Below, in pieces: positions 1 to 7,613 of a DNA stretch of 64,000 bases. Made by a program: the position numbers and the translations under genes. The DNA is from Roseovarius dicentrarchi (GTDB lineage Bacteria; Pseudomonadota; Alphaproteobacteria; Rhodobacterales; Rhodobacteraceae). How positions within the stretch are numbered: position 1 is the stretch's first letter; each line of letters begins with the position of its first letter. The DNA lies in contig NZ_QNQP01000004.1 of the NCBI RefSeq assembly GCF_003316635.1, forward strand, positions 1 to 64,000. The letters are read 5' to 3'. The notes under the pieces were generated by a model. The model worked only from the letters and a program-made list of their open reading frames with translations, made no database searches and was not told the origin of the DNA.

Positions 1-626
1 GGGGCCGCTCATACGATGATATTTTTGCGGCCGGCCTGTCGCACCGCGTTGTTGCGAAGCCTACTGCGCGCCAAGCCTATCTGGCCGGGCTGATCTACAC
101 GCCGGTTGCGGTAGATCGTGAAGGCCGCGTGAAGGTCGATAACTGGACCTATGGCGGGCCGATGACGCAAGACATGCTGTTGCCCTATCATGGGACCGGC
201 AAGCGCATTCTGCTGGGCCGCAATCCTGATGATCTATCCCAGCCAGCACTGGCTTTTGATGAAGCTGGGGATCTGATCGCCGAGGGCATCGCCGTTGTCG
301 AGCGGGGCGCATATGGCAGCAAAAGCGGCATCCGAGAGGCGGCGCGGCTGCGTAAAGAGGCCCGGACAAAGACCGCGCAGGCCGATGCAGCGAACGAATA
401 TCTGTCTGATACCGAACTGCGCGCCGCCTATTCCTATCTGGATATCGAGGATGCGGAAATCGCACCGGAACCGGCCCGCAAGGTTGTCGGCGCGCGGTTC
501 GGCGCGCCGTTGCGTGACAAGATCGCGGCCCCGTCCGTCGAAAACGAGACCGTGCCAGAAGAATTTTACCGGAACTTTGACGCCGCGATGCGCGCACAGC
601 GCGCAAAGGGCGACGGGGTGGCATGA
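1..626 (+). CDS. Mu-like transposase A, C-terminal part
   Basis: This is the 3' end of a DDE transposase/integrase of the MuA type, which joins the ends of a transposable phage to target DNA. The frame is open from base 3 to the stop at 624-626 with no start, so the catalytic core lies left of the window. The visible ~207 residues include a beta-barrel-like stretch (RILLGRNPDDLSQPALAFD) typical of the Mu transposase C-terminal domain, then a charged tail (RLRKEARTKTAQ) like the region that binds the MuB partner. MuB follows 66 bases downstream on the same strand, which supports the call. The gene is truncated only by the window edge as far as can be seen. Confidence 0.85.
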   Translation, partial: GRSYDDIFAAGLSHRVVAKPTARQAYLAGLIYTPVAVDREGRVKVDNWTYGGPMTQDMLLPYHGTGKRILLGRNPDDLSQPALAFDEAGDLIAEGIAVVERGAYGSKSGIREAARLRKEARTKTAQADAANEYLSDTELRAAYSYLDIEDAEIAPEPARKVVGARFGAPLRDKIAAPSVENETVPEEFYRNFDAAMRAQRAKGDGVA

Positions 627-692
627 CGGCGTTGCACCGCCGCCATGCCGACTGAAGCGCGGGCAAGGCCCGCAACCTGAACGGAGGCCAGA

Positions 693-1481
693 ATGGCAGA
701 CCATCTGAGACTTGCCAAGACCGATAGCGCACCGCGCACCATCGGCGATTGGGCAGATACCGAAACGTCGTGTGATATCATGCGGTCGCTGGAGCTGGTG
801 CAAAGCTTGCCCAGCCCGGCAATGTCGATGATCGCAGGCGCGCCGGGTATCGGCAAAAGCGCGAGCGTAAAGCGCTTTTGCGACAATTTGGGGCAGCAGG
901 CCCAGTATATTCAGGCGGCGCGGGGTGAAGGCACCGCATGGAATTTCGCCACGTCGATGATGCGCCTCTGGGGCGGTTGTTTCGGCGCACCGAAATTCAA
1001 TTCGCTGGCAGAAGCCCGCTTTATTGTTGCCAGAAATTTCGGAGCGGGTTGCATTTTAGTGGTCGATGAAGCCCAGTATCTTGACCAGAAGAACCGCAAA
1101 ACCGGGCAGGTTGGCGAAGCCTTTGAATGGCTGCGCGCGACCGCCGATGAAGGCGCGTTCAAGCTGGTGTTCTGCGGTGATCTGAACCTGCCCGGCGCAA
1201 TTCGTAAAATGCCGCAGCTGCAAAGCCGCATTCGGCGGCCTGTCGTCGTGACCGAGGCCACCCGCGCCGATGTGGCAGCGATTGTGCGCGGCACTGCATT
1301 TGAAGCCCCTGCGTTTCTGGACGCGCTTCACGCTATCGCCCGAAAGGCAGGCGGGCTGCGCAATGTCGAGAATATCGCAACCATCGCACAGCTGTTCGCA
1401 GGTGACGGCGTTCCGACACTGGCACACGTCAAAGCCGCGATTATTGATATGAAACTTGCGCCGAAGGGAGCTTCTAAATGA
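693..1481 (+). CDS. Mu-like transposition protein B (AAA ATPase)
   Basis: A 262-residue AAA-type ATPase that in Mu-like phages binds target DNA and delivers it to the transposase. Walker A is GAPGIGKS at residues 49-56 and Walker B is ILVVDEAQ at 121-128. A downstream GDLNLPGAIRK segment resembles sensor I of this family. It lies directly after the MuA fragment and its stop overlaps the next start (ATGA), so it belongs to the early transposition operon. Length and order match Mu B. There is no frameshift, so this gene looks intact even though the late region of the prophage is depleted. Confidence 0.88.
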   Translation: MADHLRLAKTDSAPRTIGDWADTETSCDIMRSLELVQSLPSPAMSMIAGAPGIGKSASVKRFCDNLGQQAQYIQAARGEGTAWNFATSMMRLWGGCFGAPKFNSLAEARFIVARNFGAGCILVVDEAQYLDQKNRKTGQVGEAFEWLRATADEGAFKLVFCGDLNLPGAIRKMPQLQSRIRRPVVVTEATRADVAAIVRGTAFEAPAFLDALHAIARKAGGLRNVENIATIAQLFAGDGVPTLAHVKAAIIDMKLAPKGASK

Positions 1482-1771
1482 CTGATCGTGATGTGATCAT
1501 TTACATGCCGATGCAGGCATCAGAAGTTGAGCCAACCCGCAAACTTATGGGCTTGATGGCGCAGTTTCCCACGGTGTTCTGGAATTATGCCAACAGCATT
1601 GCCGAGTTGATGCTGAGCGATGACGAAAGCGCAGGCGAGCAGCTGGCGCAGTTGGTCGCCGCCATGAAAGCGGATGCTGAAAAGGCCGAAGGAATAAGGC
1701 GCACCCTCGCACCGATCTTGGCCCGTGCGGAAATTTCCGATCCTGATGCGCGGAAAGGTGGCCTGCAATGA
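1478..1771 (+). CDS. Hypothetical prophage early protein
   Basis: A 97-residue protein that I do not recognise. It starts in a 4-base overlap with the MuB stop and ends in a 4-base overlap with the next gene, so it is translationally coupled on both sides. The sequence is acidic and predicted mostly helical, with no signal peptide or membrane segment. In Mu-like phages several small genes of unknown role lie between B and gemA, and this is one of them by position. The tight coupling and the absence of any better frame are the reasons to call it real. Confidence 0.7.
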   Translation: MTDRDVIIYMPMQASEVEPTRKLMGLMAQFPTVFWNYANSIAELMLSDDESAGEQLAQLVAAMKADAEKAEGIRRTLAPILARAEISDPDARKGGLQ

Positions 1772-2127
1772 CCGCACCGGAAGATTACCGCGTGAAAAAC
1801 GCGCGCGAAGGCAAGGCTTTCTATCTGCCGGGCAAAACCGTTGAAGAAATCCGGGCAGAACTGCGCGGTGCGCCGATCACGCTGCACATGCATGAAGGCG
1901 ATCTGAACAAGATGCGTGACGACGCCAAAGAGGCGGAGCTGACGCTTGCGCTGATCAATCAAGCGCTCATGTTTTTTTCGCGCGCCGCTGAATATTCGAC
2001 CGATAACATAGGTGGGGCGCTGGAGCTTCTGGCGCGGGCCACAACCGATGAAGCCGCGCCTTGGTCAATGCGACTGGCCACCGCCCTGAATGACCTTGAA
2101 CCCGTCTATCAGGAGGATACGCAATGA
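1768..2127 (+). CDS. Hypothetical prophage early protein
   Basis: A 119-residue soluble protein with no family I can name. It overlaps its upstream and downstream neighbours by 4 bases each. An AGGAGGA-like motif near its end (2111-2117) serves as the ribosome binding site of the next gene. The middle part (MRDDAKEAELTLALINQALM) is predicted helical. Position between MuB and GemA suggests a semi-essential early gene. Function unknown. Confidence 0.7.
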   Translation: MTAPEDYRVKNAREGKAFYLPGKTVEEIRAELRGAPITLHMHEGDLNKMRDDAKEAELTLALINQALMFFSRAAEYSTDNIGGALELLARATTDEAAPWSMRLATALNDLEPVYQEDTQ

Positions 2128-2534
2128 CCCTTTCGCGCAAACAGCTGGCAATCCTGCATGTCGCCAAGTCCAAGCTGGGGCTGAGCGATAACCACTATCG
2201 TGGGGCGCTTGTCCATCTGACCGGCGCGACCAGCGCCAAGGAACTGGATCAAAGCGGCTTTGAAATCGTCATGGGGTATTTCGAGTGGATGGGCTTTGCG
2301 CCTATGAAGGCGCGCGGTCAGGATTACGGCACCCGCAAGGGCATGGCGAGCTTTGCCCAGTGCGAGCTGATCCGCGCGCTCTGGGCCGAATACACGCGCC
2401 ATGTGGCGGGCGAGGATGAACTGAACAAGTGGCTGCTGCGCAGCTTCCAAGTGTCCAGCCTGCGCTTTCTGACGGCAACGCGCGCGGCCCATGCGATCAC
2501 GGCGCTCAAGGCGATGAAGGCCCGCGCCGCATAG
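2124..2534 (+). CDS. gemA: GemA-like regulatory protein (Mu gp16 family)
   Basis: A 136-residue protein of the GemA/DUF1018 family, early Mu-like phage proteins reported to modulate host gene expression. The N-terminal pattern fits the family: LSRKQLAILHVAKSKLGLSD, then a YRGALVHLTG motif and a helical second half with RFLTATRAAHAITALKAMK. It starts in a 4-base overlap with the preceding gene behind an AGGAGG-like site. It is the last gene of the early operon, and a strong hairpin terminator follows 26 bases after its stop. In Mu the activator Mor and the lysis genes come next; here they do not. Confidence 0.82.
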   Translation: MTLSRKQLAILHVAKSKLGLSDNHYRGALVHLTGATSAKELDQSGFEIVMGYFEWMGFAPMKARGQDYGTRKGMASFAQCELIRALWAEYTRHVAGEDELNKWLLRSFQVSSLRFLTATRAAHAITALKAMKARAA

Positions 2535-2559
2535 GCAGGCGCAGCATGGAAATTGAACA

Positions 2560-2589
2560 GGGGCGGCGCTTGATGTGCCGCCCCTTTTT
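2560..2589 (+). terminator. Rho-independent terminator after gemA
   Basis: An 8-base perfect stem (GGGGCGGC 2560-2567 with GCCGCCCC 2577-2584) closes a 9-base loop and is followed by five T. It ends the early prophage operon. Confidence 0.85.
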
Positions 2590-2909
2590 CGCTCGGCGCA
2601 GAAAAGCGGCTGTAAGCGCCGTTCAGGGCCGTTTGGCATCACACGGCCGCAAAAATCGCTTCCGGGCTTCCTGACCCCTTTAAATGGTATTCAAATCGCG
2701 CGCTGTGCGCGCCCTGTCGGTAGCGATTGCGAATTGCGGTTGATCTGCGCCGAAAACTGGCGATGATGGCACGAACTCATCAAGGCGGAAAACTCAGGGA
2801 CGTGGCGGCCCATCACGGTTTGGGCTGAACCGGAGGTTATGGATTTCTTAGGATGATGCGAAGCGCCGCGGCATCGCGGCGCGCAATCGCAGCCTTCAGG
2901 AAATCCGCC
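2590..2909 (+). other. Intergenic stretch between early and head genes
   Basis: About 320 bases without a convincing gene. Short open frames here lack ribosome sites and show no family resemblance. In Mu this interval would hold Mor, lysis, terminase and portal genes. A promoter for the head genes may lie here, but I cannot identify one with confidence. An AGGA at 2897-2900 serves the head-protein start at 2910. Confidence 0.5.
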
Positions 2910-3794
2910 ATGCTCATCAACGCCCAATCTCTTGACCTCGTTTATAGCGGCTTCAAAACCGTTTACACTGACGCCTATCTTGCCGCCCCGACGCATTCCG
3001 ACAAGGTTGCGATGACAGTCCCCAGCAGCGGGCGCGATGAAACCTATGGCTGGATTGGTCAGTTTCCGCAGCTGCGCGAATGGATTGGCCCGCGCCACGT
3101 TCACGGGCTGAGCGCGCATAGCTTCAAGATCGTCAACCGCGACTTTGAAAGCACGGTTTCGGTCCATCGCAATGACATTATGGATGACCGGCTGGGCGTC
3201 TTCAAACCCAGCTTTGCGGAAATGGGCCACCTTGCGCGCAATCATCCCGAAGAACTGATTTTCGGCCTGCTGGCGGATGGCTTTGAAAGCCAGTGCTATG
3301 ACGGGCAGAGCTTCTTTGATGCGGATCATCCGCAAAAGGACGGCAAAGTTTCGGTCAGCAATATGCAGACCGGCACCGGCGCGCCCTGGTATCTTCTGGA
3401 CACGTCGCGTTCTGTGCGCCCGCTGATCTGGCAGGAACGCGAAGGCTATCAGTTTCAGGCGAAGACATCGGCGGGCGATGACAACGTATTCATGAACAAT
3501 GAATTCCTCTATGGCGTGAATGCGCGTGTCAACGCGGGCTTTGGTCTTTGGCAGCTGGCATTCGCCAGCAAGGCGGAACTGACACCGGCAAACTATGCGG
3601 CGGCGCGCGCCGCAATGATGAATTTCCGCAGCGACGATGGCCGCATTCTGGGCATCAATCCGACGACGCTAGTTGTGCCGCCGACGCTGGAAAGCGCCGC
3701 TCTGCATGTGGTCAATACCGAAACTTCGGACGGCGGCGGCTCGAACCCGTGGAAGGGCACCGCCGAGCTGATCGTAACGCCGTTCGTGGTCTGA
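2910..3794 (+). CDS. Mu-like major head protein (gpT)
   Basis: A 294-residue major capsid subunit of the Mu gpT family. The N-terminal region is diagnostic: HSDKVAMTVPSSGRDETYGW followed by IGQFPQLREWIGPR, close to the Mu T pattern of AMVVNSS..TYGWLG.FP.L.EWVG.R. I chose the ATG at 2910 over an ATG 57 bases upstream, because it has an AGGA at the right spacing and Mu T proteins begin right at this point. The gene sits upstream of the protease/scaffold gene, with 3 bases between stop and next start, whereas in Mu the protease I comes first. It appears intact. Confidence 0.9.
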   Translation: MLINAQSLDLVYSGFKTVYTDAYLAAPTHSDKVAMTVPSSGRDETYGWIGQFPQLREWIGPRHVHGLSAHSFKIVNRDFESTVSVHRNDIMDDRLGVFKPSFAEMGHLARNHPEELIFGLLADGFESQCYDGQSFFDADHPQKDGKVSVSNMQTGTGAPWYLLDTSRSVRPLIWQEREGYQFQAKTSAGDDNVFMNNEFLYGVNARVNAGFGLWQLAFASKAELTPANYAAARAAMMNFRSDDGRILGINPTTLVVPPTLESAALHVVNTETSDGGGSNPWKGTAELIVTPFVV

Positions 3795-3797
3795 TCC

Positions 3798-4739
3798 ATG
3801 AGCGGCTTTGCAACAGCGATCTGCGACCGCGATCTGGGCGGAAAAGGCGCGCCCGAATGGGTCCACCTTTTGCCGTCCGGGCGCATCGTCGGGCGTGATG
3901 GGCGCAGCTTTGATCTGACTGATCCGCAAACCGTCATGGCACAATTCGAGGCGGGCCGAATTGATCTGCCGATCGACTATGAGCATCAGAACGACAGGTC
4001 CAAGGCGTCCGGGCCGGTTCCGGCGGCGGGCTGGATCAAGGAACTGCAAGCGCGCAAAGACGGCTTATGGGGCCGCGTGGAATGGACCGCGCGCGCAGCC
4101 GATCTGATCGCCAATCGCGAGTATCGCTATCTCAGCCCGTCGATCCTCTACAACCGGCTGGATCAACGTATCGTCAAATTGAAGGGCGCGGGCCTTGTTC
4201 ATGCCCCGAACCTGCACCTTACCGCCCTCGCATCTCAGGAAGACACCATGCCCCAAGACGAAATGACCTTTGCCCAAAGCATCGCCAAAATGCTGGGCTT
4301 GCCGCCCGAAACGCCCGAAGATGAAATTCTGCGCGCACTGGTGGAACACATGGAAGCAACGTCCAGGGACGATGCCCAGATGGCACAAGCGCGCCCGGAC
4401 CCGCGCCGATATGTGCCGATTGAGGCGCTGCACAGCCTGATGACGGATCGCAACGCACAGGCCGCGACCATGCGCGAGGCCCGCGCGCAATCACACGTCG
4501 ATGACGCCTTTCGGCGTGACTATCTGACCGGACCGATGAAGGATTGGGCGCCCGAGCTTTGCCGGATGGATGAGGCCAGCTTTGATGCATTCATTAATAC
4601 CGCCACGCCATACGCGAAGGGCGGCAGCATCCTGCCCAGCGGCCCGCCACGCGGCGCGGATGCGCAGGCCAAAGGATCGCCGCTTGCCGAAGCGGTTTGT
4701 GCGCAGCTGGGCATATCCATCGACCGGCTGGCGAATTAG
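3798..4739 (+). CDS. Mu-like head protease/scaffold protein (gpI)
   Basis: A 313-residue protein of the Mu protein I family. The N-terminal part processes capsid precursors and the C-terminal part acts as scaffold. The segment RIDLPIDYEHQNDRS contains the D-x-x-H conserved in the Mu-like protease domain, and FREYRYLSPS-type residues (NREYRYLSPSILYN) follow. Residues from about 151 on are helical, with acidic residues and alanine, as in scaffolds. The gene starts 3 bases after gpT. Order T then I is inverted relative to Mu. A second start inside the frame at 4248 probably makes the scaffold alone. Confidence 0.87.
   Translation: MSGFATAICDRDLGGKGAPEWVHLLPSGRIVGRDGRSFDLTDPQTVMAQFEAGRIDLPIDYEHQNDRSKASGPVPAAGWIKELQARKDGLWGRVEWTARAADLIANREYRYLSPSILYNRLDQRIVKLKGAGLVHAPNLHLTALASQEDTMPQDEMTFAQSIAKMLGLPPETPEDEILRALVEHMEATSRDDAQMAQARPDPRRYVPIEALHSLMTDRNAQAATMREARAQSHVDDAFRRDYLTGPMKDWAPELCRMDEASFDAFINTATPYAKGGSILPSGPPRGADAQAKGSPLAEAVCAQLGISIDRLAN
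4237..4250 (+). promoter_or_regulatory. Internal ribosome binding site within the protease gene
   Basis: An AGGAAGA at 4237-4243 lies 4 bases before an in-frame ATG (4248-4250), codon 151 of the protease/scaffold gene. In Mu the nested gene Z starts inside I in this way. Confidence 0.6.
4248..4739 (+). CDS. Nested scaffold protein (gpZ-like), in frame within gpI
   Basis: Predicted 163-residue product of the internal start, beginning MPQDEMTFAQSIAKMLGLPP and sharing the C-terminus of the protease/scaffold protein. In Mu and lambda the scaffold is made from an in-frame start inside the protease gene, and here a good ribosome site sits just at the boundary between the protease and scaffold parts. 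The existence of the separate product is inference; the shared frame and ribosome site are seen directly. Confidence 0.55.
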   Translation: MPQDEMTFAQSIAKMLGLPPETPEDEILRALVEHMEATSRDDAQMAQARPDPRRYVPIEALHSLMTDRNAQAATMREARAQSHVDDAFRRDYLTGPMKDWAPELCRMDEASFDAFINTATPYAKGGSILPSGPPRGADAQAKGSPLAEAVCAQLGISIDRLAN

Positions 4740-5054
4740 GAATTGGCCGGGCTGGCATGGCCCCGGCTGATTGGCCTGCGTTTCAGAGTGCGCAGGCCCG
4801 CGCGCGTCCCGGCTTGTGCCGTTCTCCCCGCATGGTCGGGGCGCGTATCGACCCAACCCGAAAGTATGCGGTAATGAAACAGGAAAAAAGCCCCCGTCCT
4901 GAACGTCCGAAACGGTCCAAGCTATGAACTTGGCGGCGCGATGGGCTGGTTTATTGGCGGCGGGGCCTCCCCTTCTGGTCAAGCCAGCAACCCCGCATAG
5001 CGCACCGATCCAAAGACCGGGCAACGGCCGGGAGAATATCACCGTGTCGCGCCA
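4740..5054 (+). other. Intergenic stretch without a supported gene
   Basis: About 315 bases after the scaffold gene. Short open frames exist on the plus strand (for example one beginning at 4924), but none has a convincing ribosome site, length or family resemblance. No hairpin with a T-run is obvious. This may be a scar of the deleted late region. Confidence 0.4.
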
Positions 5055-5546
5055 ATGGCGTTCATTCTGACCAAAAAACCATCAGAGGTAAAGCCCGTGA
5101 CCGCTCTTGTTCCTATCCCGCCCAAACCACCCGCCCAGATCGCTCCCTATGTCGCAATCCTTGGCCCTGACTTGACCCTGACATTCCTTCTGCGATTTGG
5201 CGGCGGGCAGCTCAACATTGGCGAGAACCCGCGTGAAGATTCCAAGCTGGCGCAGTTGGTCGGGCTGGAACGCGCCAAGGCGCTGGCACAGATCCCCGCG
5301 CGGCAACGCCAAGTGCCACTGGCAAAGCCGTGGACCGCTCAATATCTGCGCTTCAAGGGCGTGAGCGTGTCAGAAATCGCTCGCACAGTCCGGGCGTCTG
5401 AAACAGCCGTGCGCCGCTGGCTGGCACGGGCCGACGAACGCATGGCACAAGGGAAGCCGGTATGGAGGGCAATTCAACGGGTGTTAAAGAGGGTGCTCGC
5501 GACCTGTCTAAATCCGTCCACCAGCTGGACGCCGAGCTTGAGCTGA
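5055..5546 (+). CDS. Prophage HTH protein, possibly Mor-like
   Basis: A 163-residue open frame. Residues ~50-125 (QLNIGENPREDSKLAQLVGL, then RYLRFKGVS-like VSEIARTVRASETAVRRWLA) look like a Mor/C-type activator: a segment around a conserved Gly-Leu followed by a helix-turn-helix that senses DNA. Mor activates the middle promoter in Mu. The similarity is by pattern only. The ATG at 5055 has no clear ribosome site, while a GTG at 5097 follows AGAGGTAA and could be the true start. The last ~28 residues overlap the next gene by 85 bases and are basic and low in family character, so the frame may be extended by a frameshift. Confidence 0.55.
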   Translation: MAFILTKKPSEVKPVTALVPIPPKPPAQIAPYVAILGPDLTLTFLLRFGGGQLNIGENPREDSKLAQLVGLERAKALAQIPARQRQVPLAKPWTAQYLRFKGVSVSEIARTVRASETAVRRWLARADERMAQGKPVWRAIQRVLKRVLATCLNPSTSWTPSLS

Positions 5547-5872
5547 TGCGCGGGGCGCTGGATGATATGTCGGCTGCGCTGGCCCGCGCTGTCGCCACTC
5601 AGATGGATGTGCGCGCCAGCATCGCCCAAGGCCTTGCCGCCGCCGCACCGTCCTGTTCTGCGCCCATCACCGAACACCGCAGGCAGCATCGTTCGGGACG
5701 CGCCCCCAAGATCGAAAATGATCCCGAACTGCGCGCCTTCATCCTTGCCCGCATCGACCGCCTGACCTTCCCGCAAATCGCTGATGACGTGGCCGAACAC
5801 TTCGAGGAAAGCCGCCGCGTCAGAAAGACCGCAATCTGGGATTGGTATCGCAAGACCTATCGTCGCAAATAG
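5462..5872 (+). CDS. Hypothetical prophage protein with C-terminal HTH-like domain
   Basis: A 136-residue protein starting behind AAGGGAA at good spacing. The N-terminal half (SVHQLDAELELMRGALDDMS and on) is predicted coiled coil. The C-terminal half (ELRAFILARIDRLTFPQIAD, then RRVRKTAIWDWYRKTYRRK) looks like a helix-turn-helix DNA-binding unit of the type seen in phage small-terminase or regulatory proteins. I cannot name a family. It is the last gene before the predicted right end of the element, 56 bases from the terminal repeats. It overlaps the preceding gene by 85 bases. Confidence 0.6.
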   Translation: MEGNSTGVKEGARDLSKSVHQLDAELELMRGALDDMSAALARAVATQMDVRASIAQGLAAAAPSCSAPITEHRRQHRSGRAPKIENDPELRAFILARIDRLTFPQIADDVAEHFEESRRVRKTAIWDWYRKTYRRK

Positions 5873-5928
5873 CGCTACCGAATGTCAACGGACGGTCCCG
5901 GTACTCCCGCGAACTGCTGGCCACTTCC

Positions 5929-5970
5929 GGTGACAGAACCACTGAAACGGGGTGACAGAACAACTGAACA
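5929..5970 (+). repeat. Tandem 20-bp repeats, probable right end of the transposable prophage
   Basis: GGTGACAGAACCACTGAAAC at 5929-5948 and GGTGACAGAACAACTGAACA at 5951-5970 differ at a few positions and are spaced 22 bases apart, as expected for transposase binding sites in a Mu-like end. Read from outside, the end begins 5'-TGTTCAG, fitting TG..CA termini. Immediately to the right, the ABC-ATPase reading frame resumes. Confidence 0.6.
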
Positions 5971-6372
5971 CTAACACGGGCAAAGCGACGCTGGACGGCT
6001 TGGTGATTTCTGACAACCGCGCGCCTGCGCGGCGATCTGCGCAAGCTGCGGCTGCACAAGATCGGCCTCATCTTTCAGTTTCGAACTCTTTTGCCGTTTC
6101 TGGACGCCATGGCCAATGTCGCCCGTATGATGAGAATGGCGGACAACTCCGCCCCCGTCGCGCGTGCGCCGGTCAACAGCCCGCGCATCATTCGGGCGGA
6201 CGAGCCGACAGCGGCGCCCGGCAGCAAACGGGCTGGTATCGTCATGGATCTTCTGCGCAAACTGGCGACGGAACAGGGCGCCCGCATCATTGCGGTGGCC
6301 CATGACGACAGGATATACGACCGGTTCGATACGCTGTGTCACCTGCGGCGCGGACGGCTGGAAACTAGCTGA
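5971..6372 (+). pseudogene. ABC transporter ATPase remnant, interrupted by the prophage
   Basis: Remnant of a LolD/MacB/DevA-type ABC ATPase. Just after the prophage end, one frame reads GKATLDGLVISD, typical of the region after Walker A. A frameshift near 6009 moves to another frame that reads RKLRLHKIGLIFQFRTLLPF (Q-loop), and after a short abnormal stretch SPRIIRADEPTAAPGSKRAG (Walker B region; the D-loop residues AAPGS replace the usual LD) then IIAVAHDDRIYDRFD (H-loop). Walker A and the N-terminus are absent, presumably on the other side of the prophage. The signature motif (LSGGQ) is deleted. The gene cannot make a working ATPase. Confidence 0.8.
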
Positions 6373-6383
6373 GGACATTTGAC

Positions 6384-6782
6384 ATGACGACCCCAACCAA
6401 GGCCCAGCGCGTGCTGCAAATCACCGGCGTTGTCGCCATCGTTTTCGGGCTTTTGACAGTGTTCGCCGGGGGGCGGGCGCTGTTTGCCAGTGATGCGGCC
6501 ATCGGCGATGTGGTGCCGTTTGTGCTGCGCTTCAATTTCATGGCCGGGTTTGTCTATATCCTTGCCGGGGTGGGCCTGTTGCGGCGCGAGCGTTCGGCGG
6601 TGTGGATATCGCTGGCCATTCTGGCGGTGACGTTTCTGGTCGCGGTGGCGCTGTGCATTCACATCCAGCAGGGCGGCGCATACGAGCCGCGCACCGGGGC
6701 GGTGATGATCCTGCGCATCGTGGTCTGGGCGGTCATCACGCGGATTGCGTGGGTGCATATCCGGCGCGGGCAGGCGCGCTAG
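6384..6782 (+). CDS. Small membrane protein, unknown family
   Basis: A 132-residue protein with four predicted membrane segments (roughly residues 11-31, 45-65, 72-92 and 105-125) and a basic C-terminus (HIRRGQAR). I do not recognise the family. AGGACA precedes the ATG by 7 bases. The gene starts 11 bases after the ABC-ATPase remnant, so it was likely in the same operon and lost its partner or promoter when the prophage entered. Whether it is still expressed is unclear. Confidence 0.65.
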   Translation: MTTPTKAQRVLQITGVVAIVFGLLTVFAGGRALFASDAAIGDVVPFVLRFNFMAGFVYILAGVGLLRRERSAVWISLAILAVTFLVAVALCIHIQQGGAYEPRTGAVMILRIVVWAVITRIAWVHIRRGQAR

Positions 6783-6823
6783 GCGTCGCCCGGCAACCGG
6801 GGTTGCCGGGGCTGCGGTCCAGA

Positions 6824-7492
6824 TCAGGTATCAGGCGCCGCCACGTGGCGCAGATGCCCCGTTTTCATCCACAGCGCCGCCCCATTTGCGCCTGCCACGG
6901 CTGACAGTTCCTGACCCTCCGGCAGGCGCAGCCATGACCCTGTGCGAAGATCCCCGCCCTGCCGGGTCAGCGCCCCCTCCAGCACCAGCAGCTCGATCCC
7001 GCCGGGCGCGTCCACATCCAGCGCGGCGCCGGGGTCAAGGCGCGTGTAGCTGACGACCTCTTGCGCATCCTTGTGCAATTCGGCGCGCTGCACACCCGGC
7101 GCCACTGTCGCCAGCCCGGCGCGCATATCCTTGCGAAACTGGTGGCGATCCTCGGGGGCAAACTGCCACAGCTTGACAAAGATGGTGCAGCCCGCATCCG
7201 AGCGGGGCGTGTGCCGGCTGGTTGGCGGATTGCGCACATAGGTGCCTGCCGGGTAATCGCCATGCTCGTCCTGAAAGACCCCCTCCAGCACCACGAACTC
7301 CTCTCCTCCGCCATGGGTGTGGGGGACAAAACTGTGACCGGCGTCAAAGCGGACGATGCTGGTGGCGCGCGCCACTTCGTCGCCGATCCGGTCCAGCATC
7401 CGCCGCGACACCCCCGCCGACGGGGAGGCGTGCCACGGCAAACGATCCGAATGCACCAGCGCGGCCTGCGAGAAGTCCGAGTTCAGTTCCAT
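6824..7492 (-). CDS. ChrR-like cupin protein
   Basis: A 222-residue protein with two cupin barrels. The first holds FVPHTHGGGEEFVVLEGVFQ and a later SRHTPRS, giving the metal ligand set His, His, Glu, His. The second (PGGIELLVLEGALTRQGGDL) lacks the histidines. The pattern matches the C-terminal cupin of ChrR, the zinc anti-sigma factor that responds to singlet oxygen, but the N-terminal zinc-binding anti-sigma domain is absent, so this is a stand-alone cupin. I chose MELNSDF at 7492 over an upstream start, because the extra 26 residues lack family character. It is transcribed away from the adjacent amidase gene. Confidence 0.75.
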   Translation of the reverse strand: MELNSDFSQAALVHSDRLPWHASPSAGVSRRMLDRIGDEVARATSIVRFDAGHSFVPHTHGGGEEFVVLEGVFQDEHGDYPAGTYVRNPPTSRHTPRSDAGCTIFVKLWQFAPEDRHQFRKDMRAGLATVAPGVQRAELHKDAQEVVSYTRLDPGAALDVDAPGGIELLVLEGALTRQGGDLRTGSWLRLPEGQELSAVAGANGAALWMKTGHLRHVAAPDT

Positions 7493-7613
7493 ATCTTTTG
7501 CCCGCCGTTTTAGGTAACATCCACCGGCGGCCGGCGCGTCATTACGCGCCTTGCCTGCCGAGAATTGCAAGTTAAGCTGACATCAGCAAATAGCAACACC
7601 AGCGGAGGACACC

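Noticed and set aside
4697..4927. Open frame of 76 codons after the scaffold gene
   Set aside because: No ribosome site and starts inside the scaffold gene in another frame.
5952..6305. Open frame of 117 codons over the ABC-ATPase remnant
   Set aside because: Its first part matches the ATPase, then it leaves the frame; it is a product of the frameshift, not a gene.
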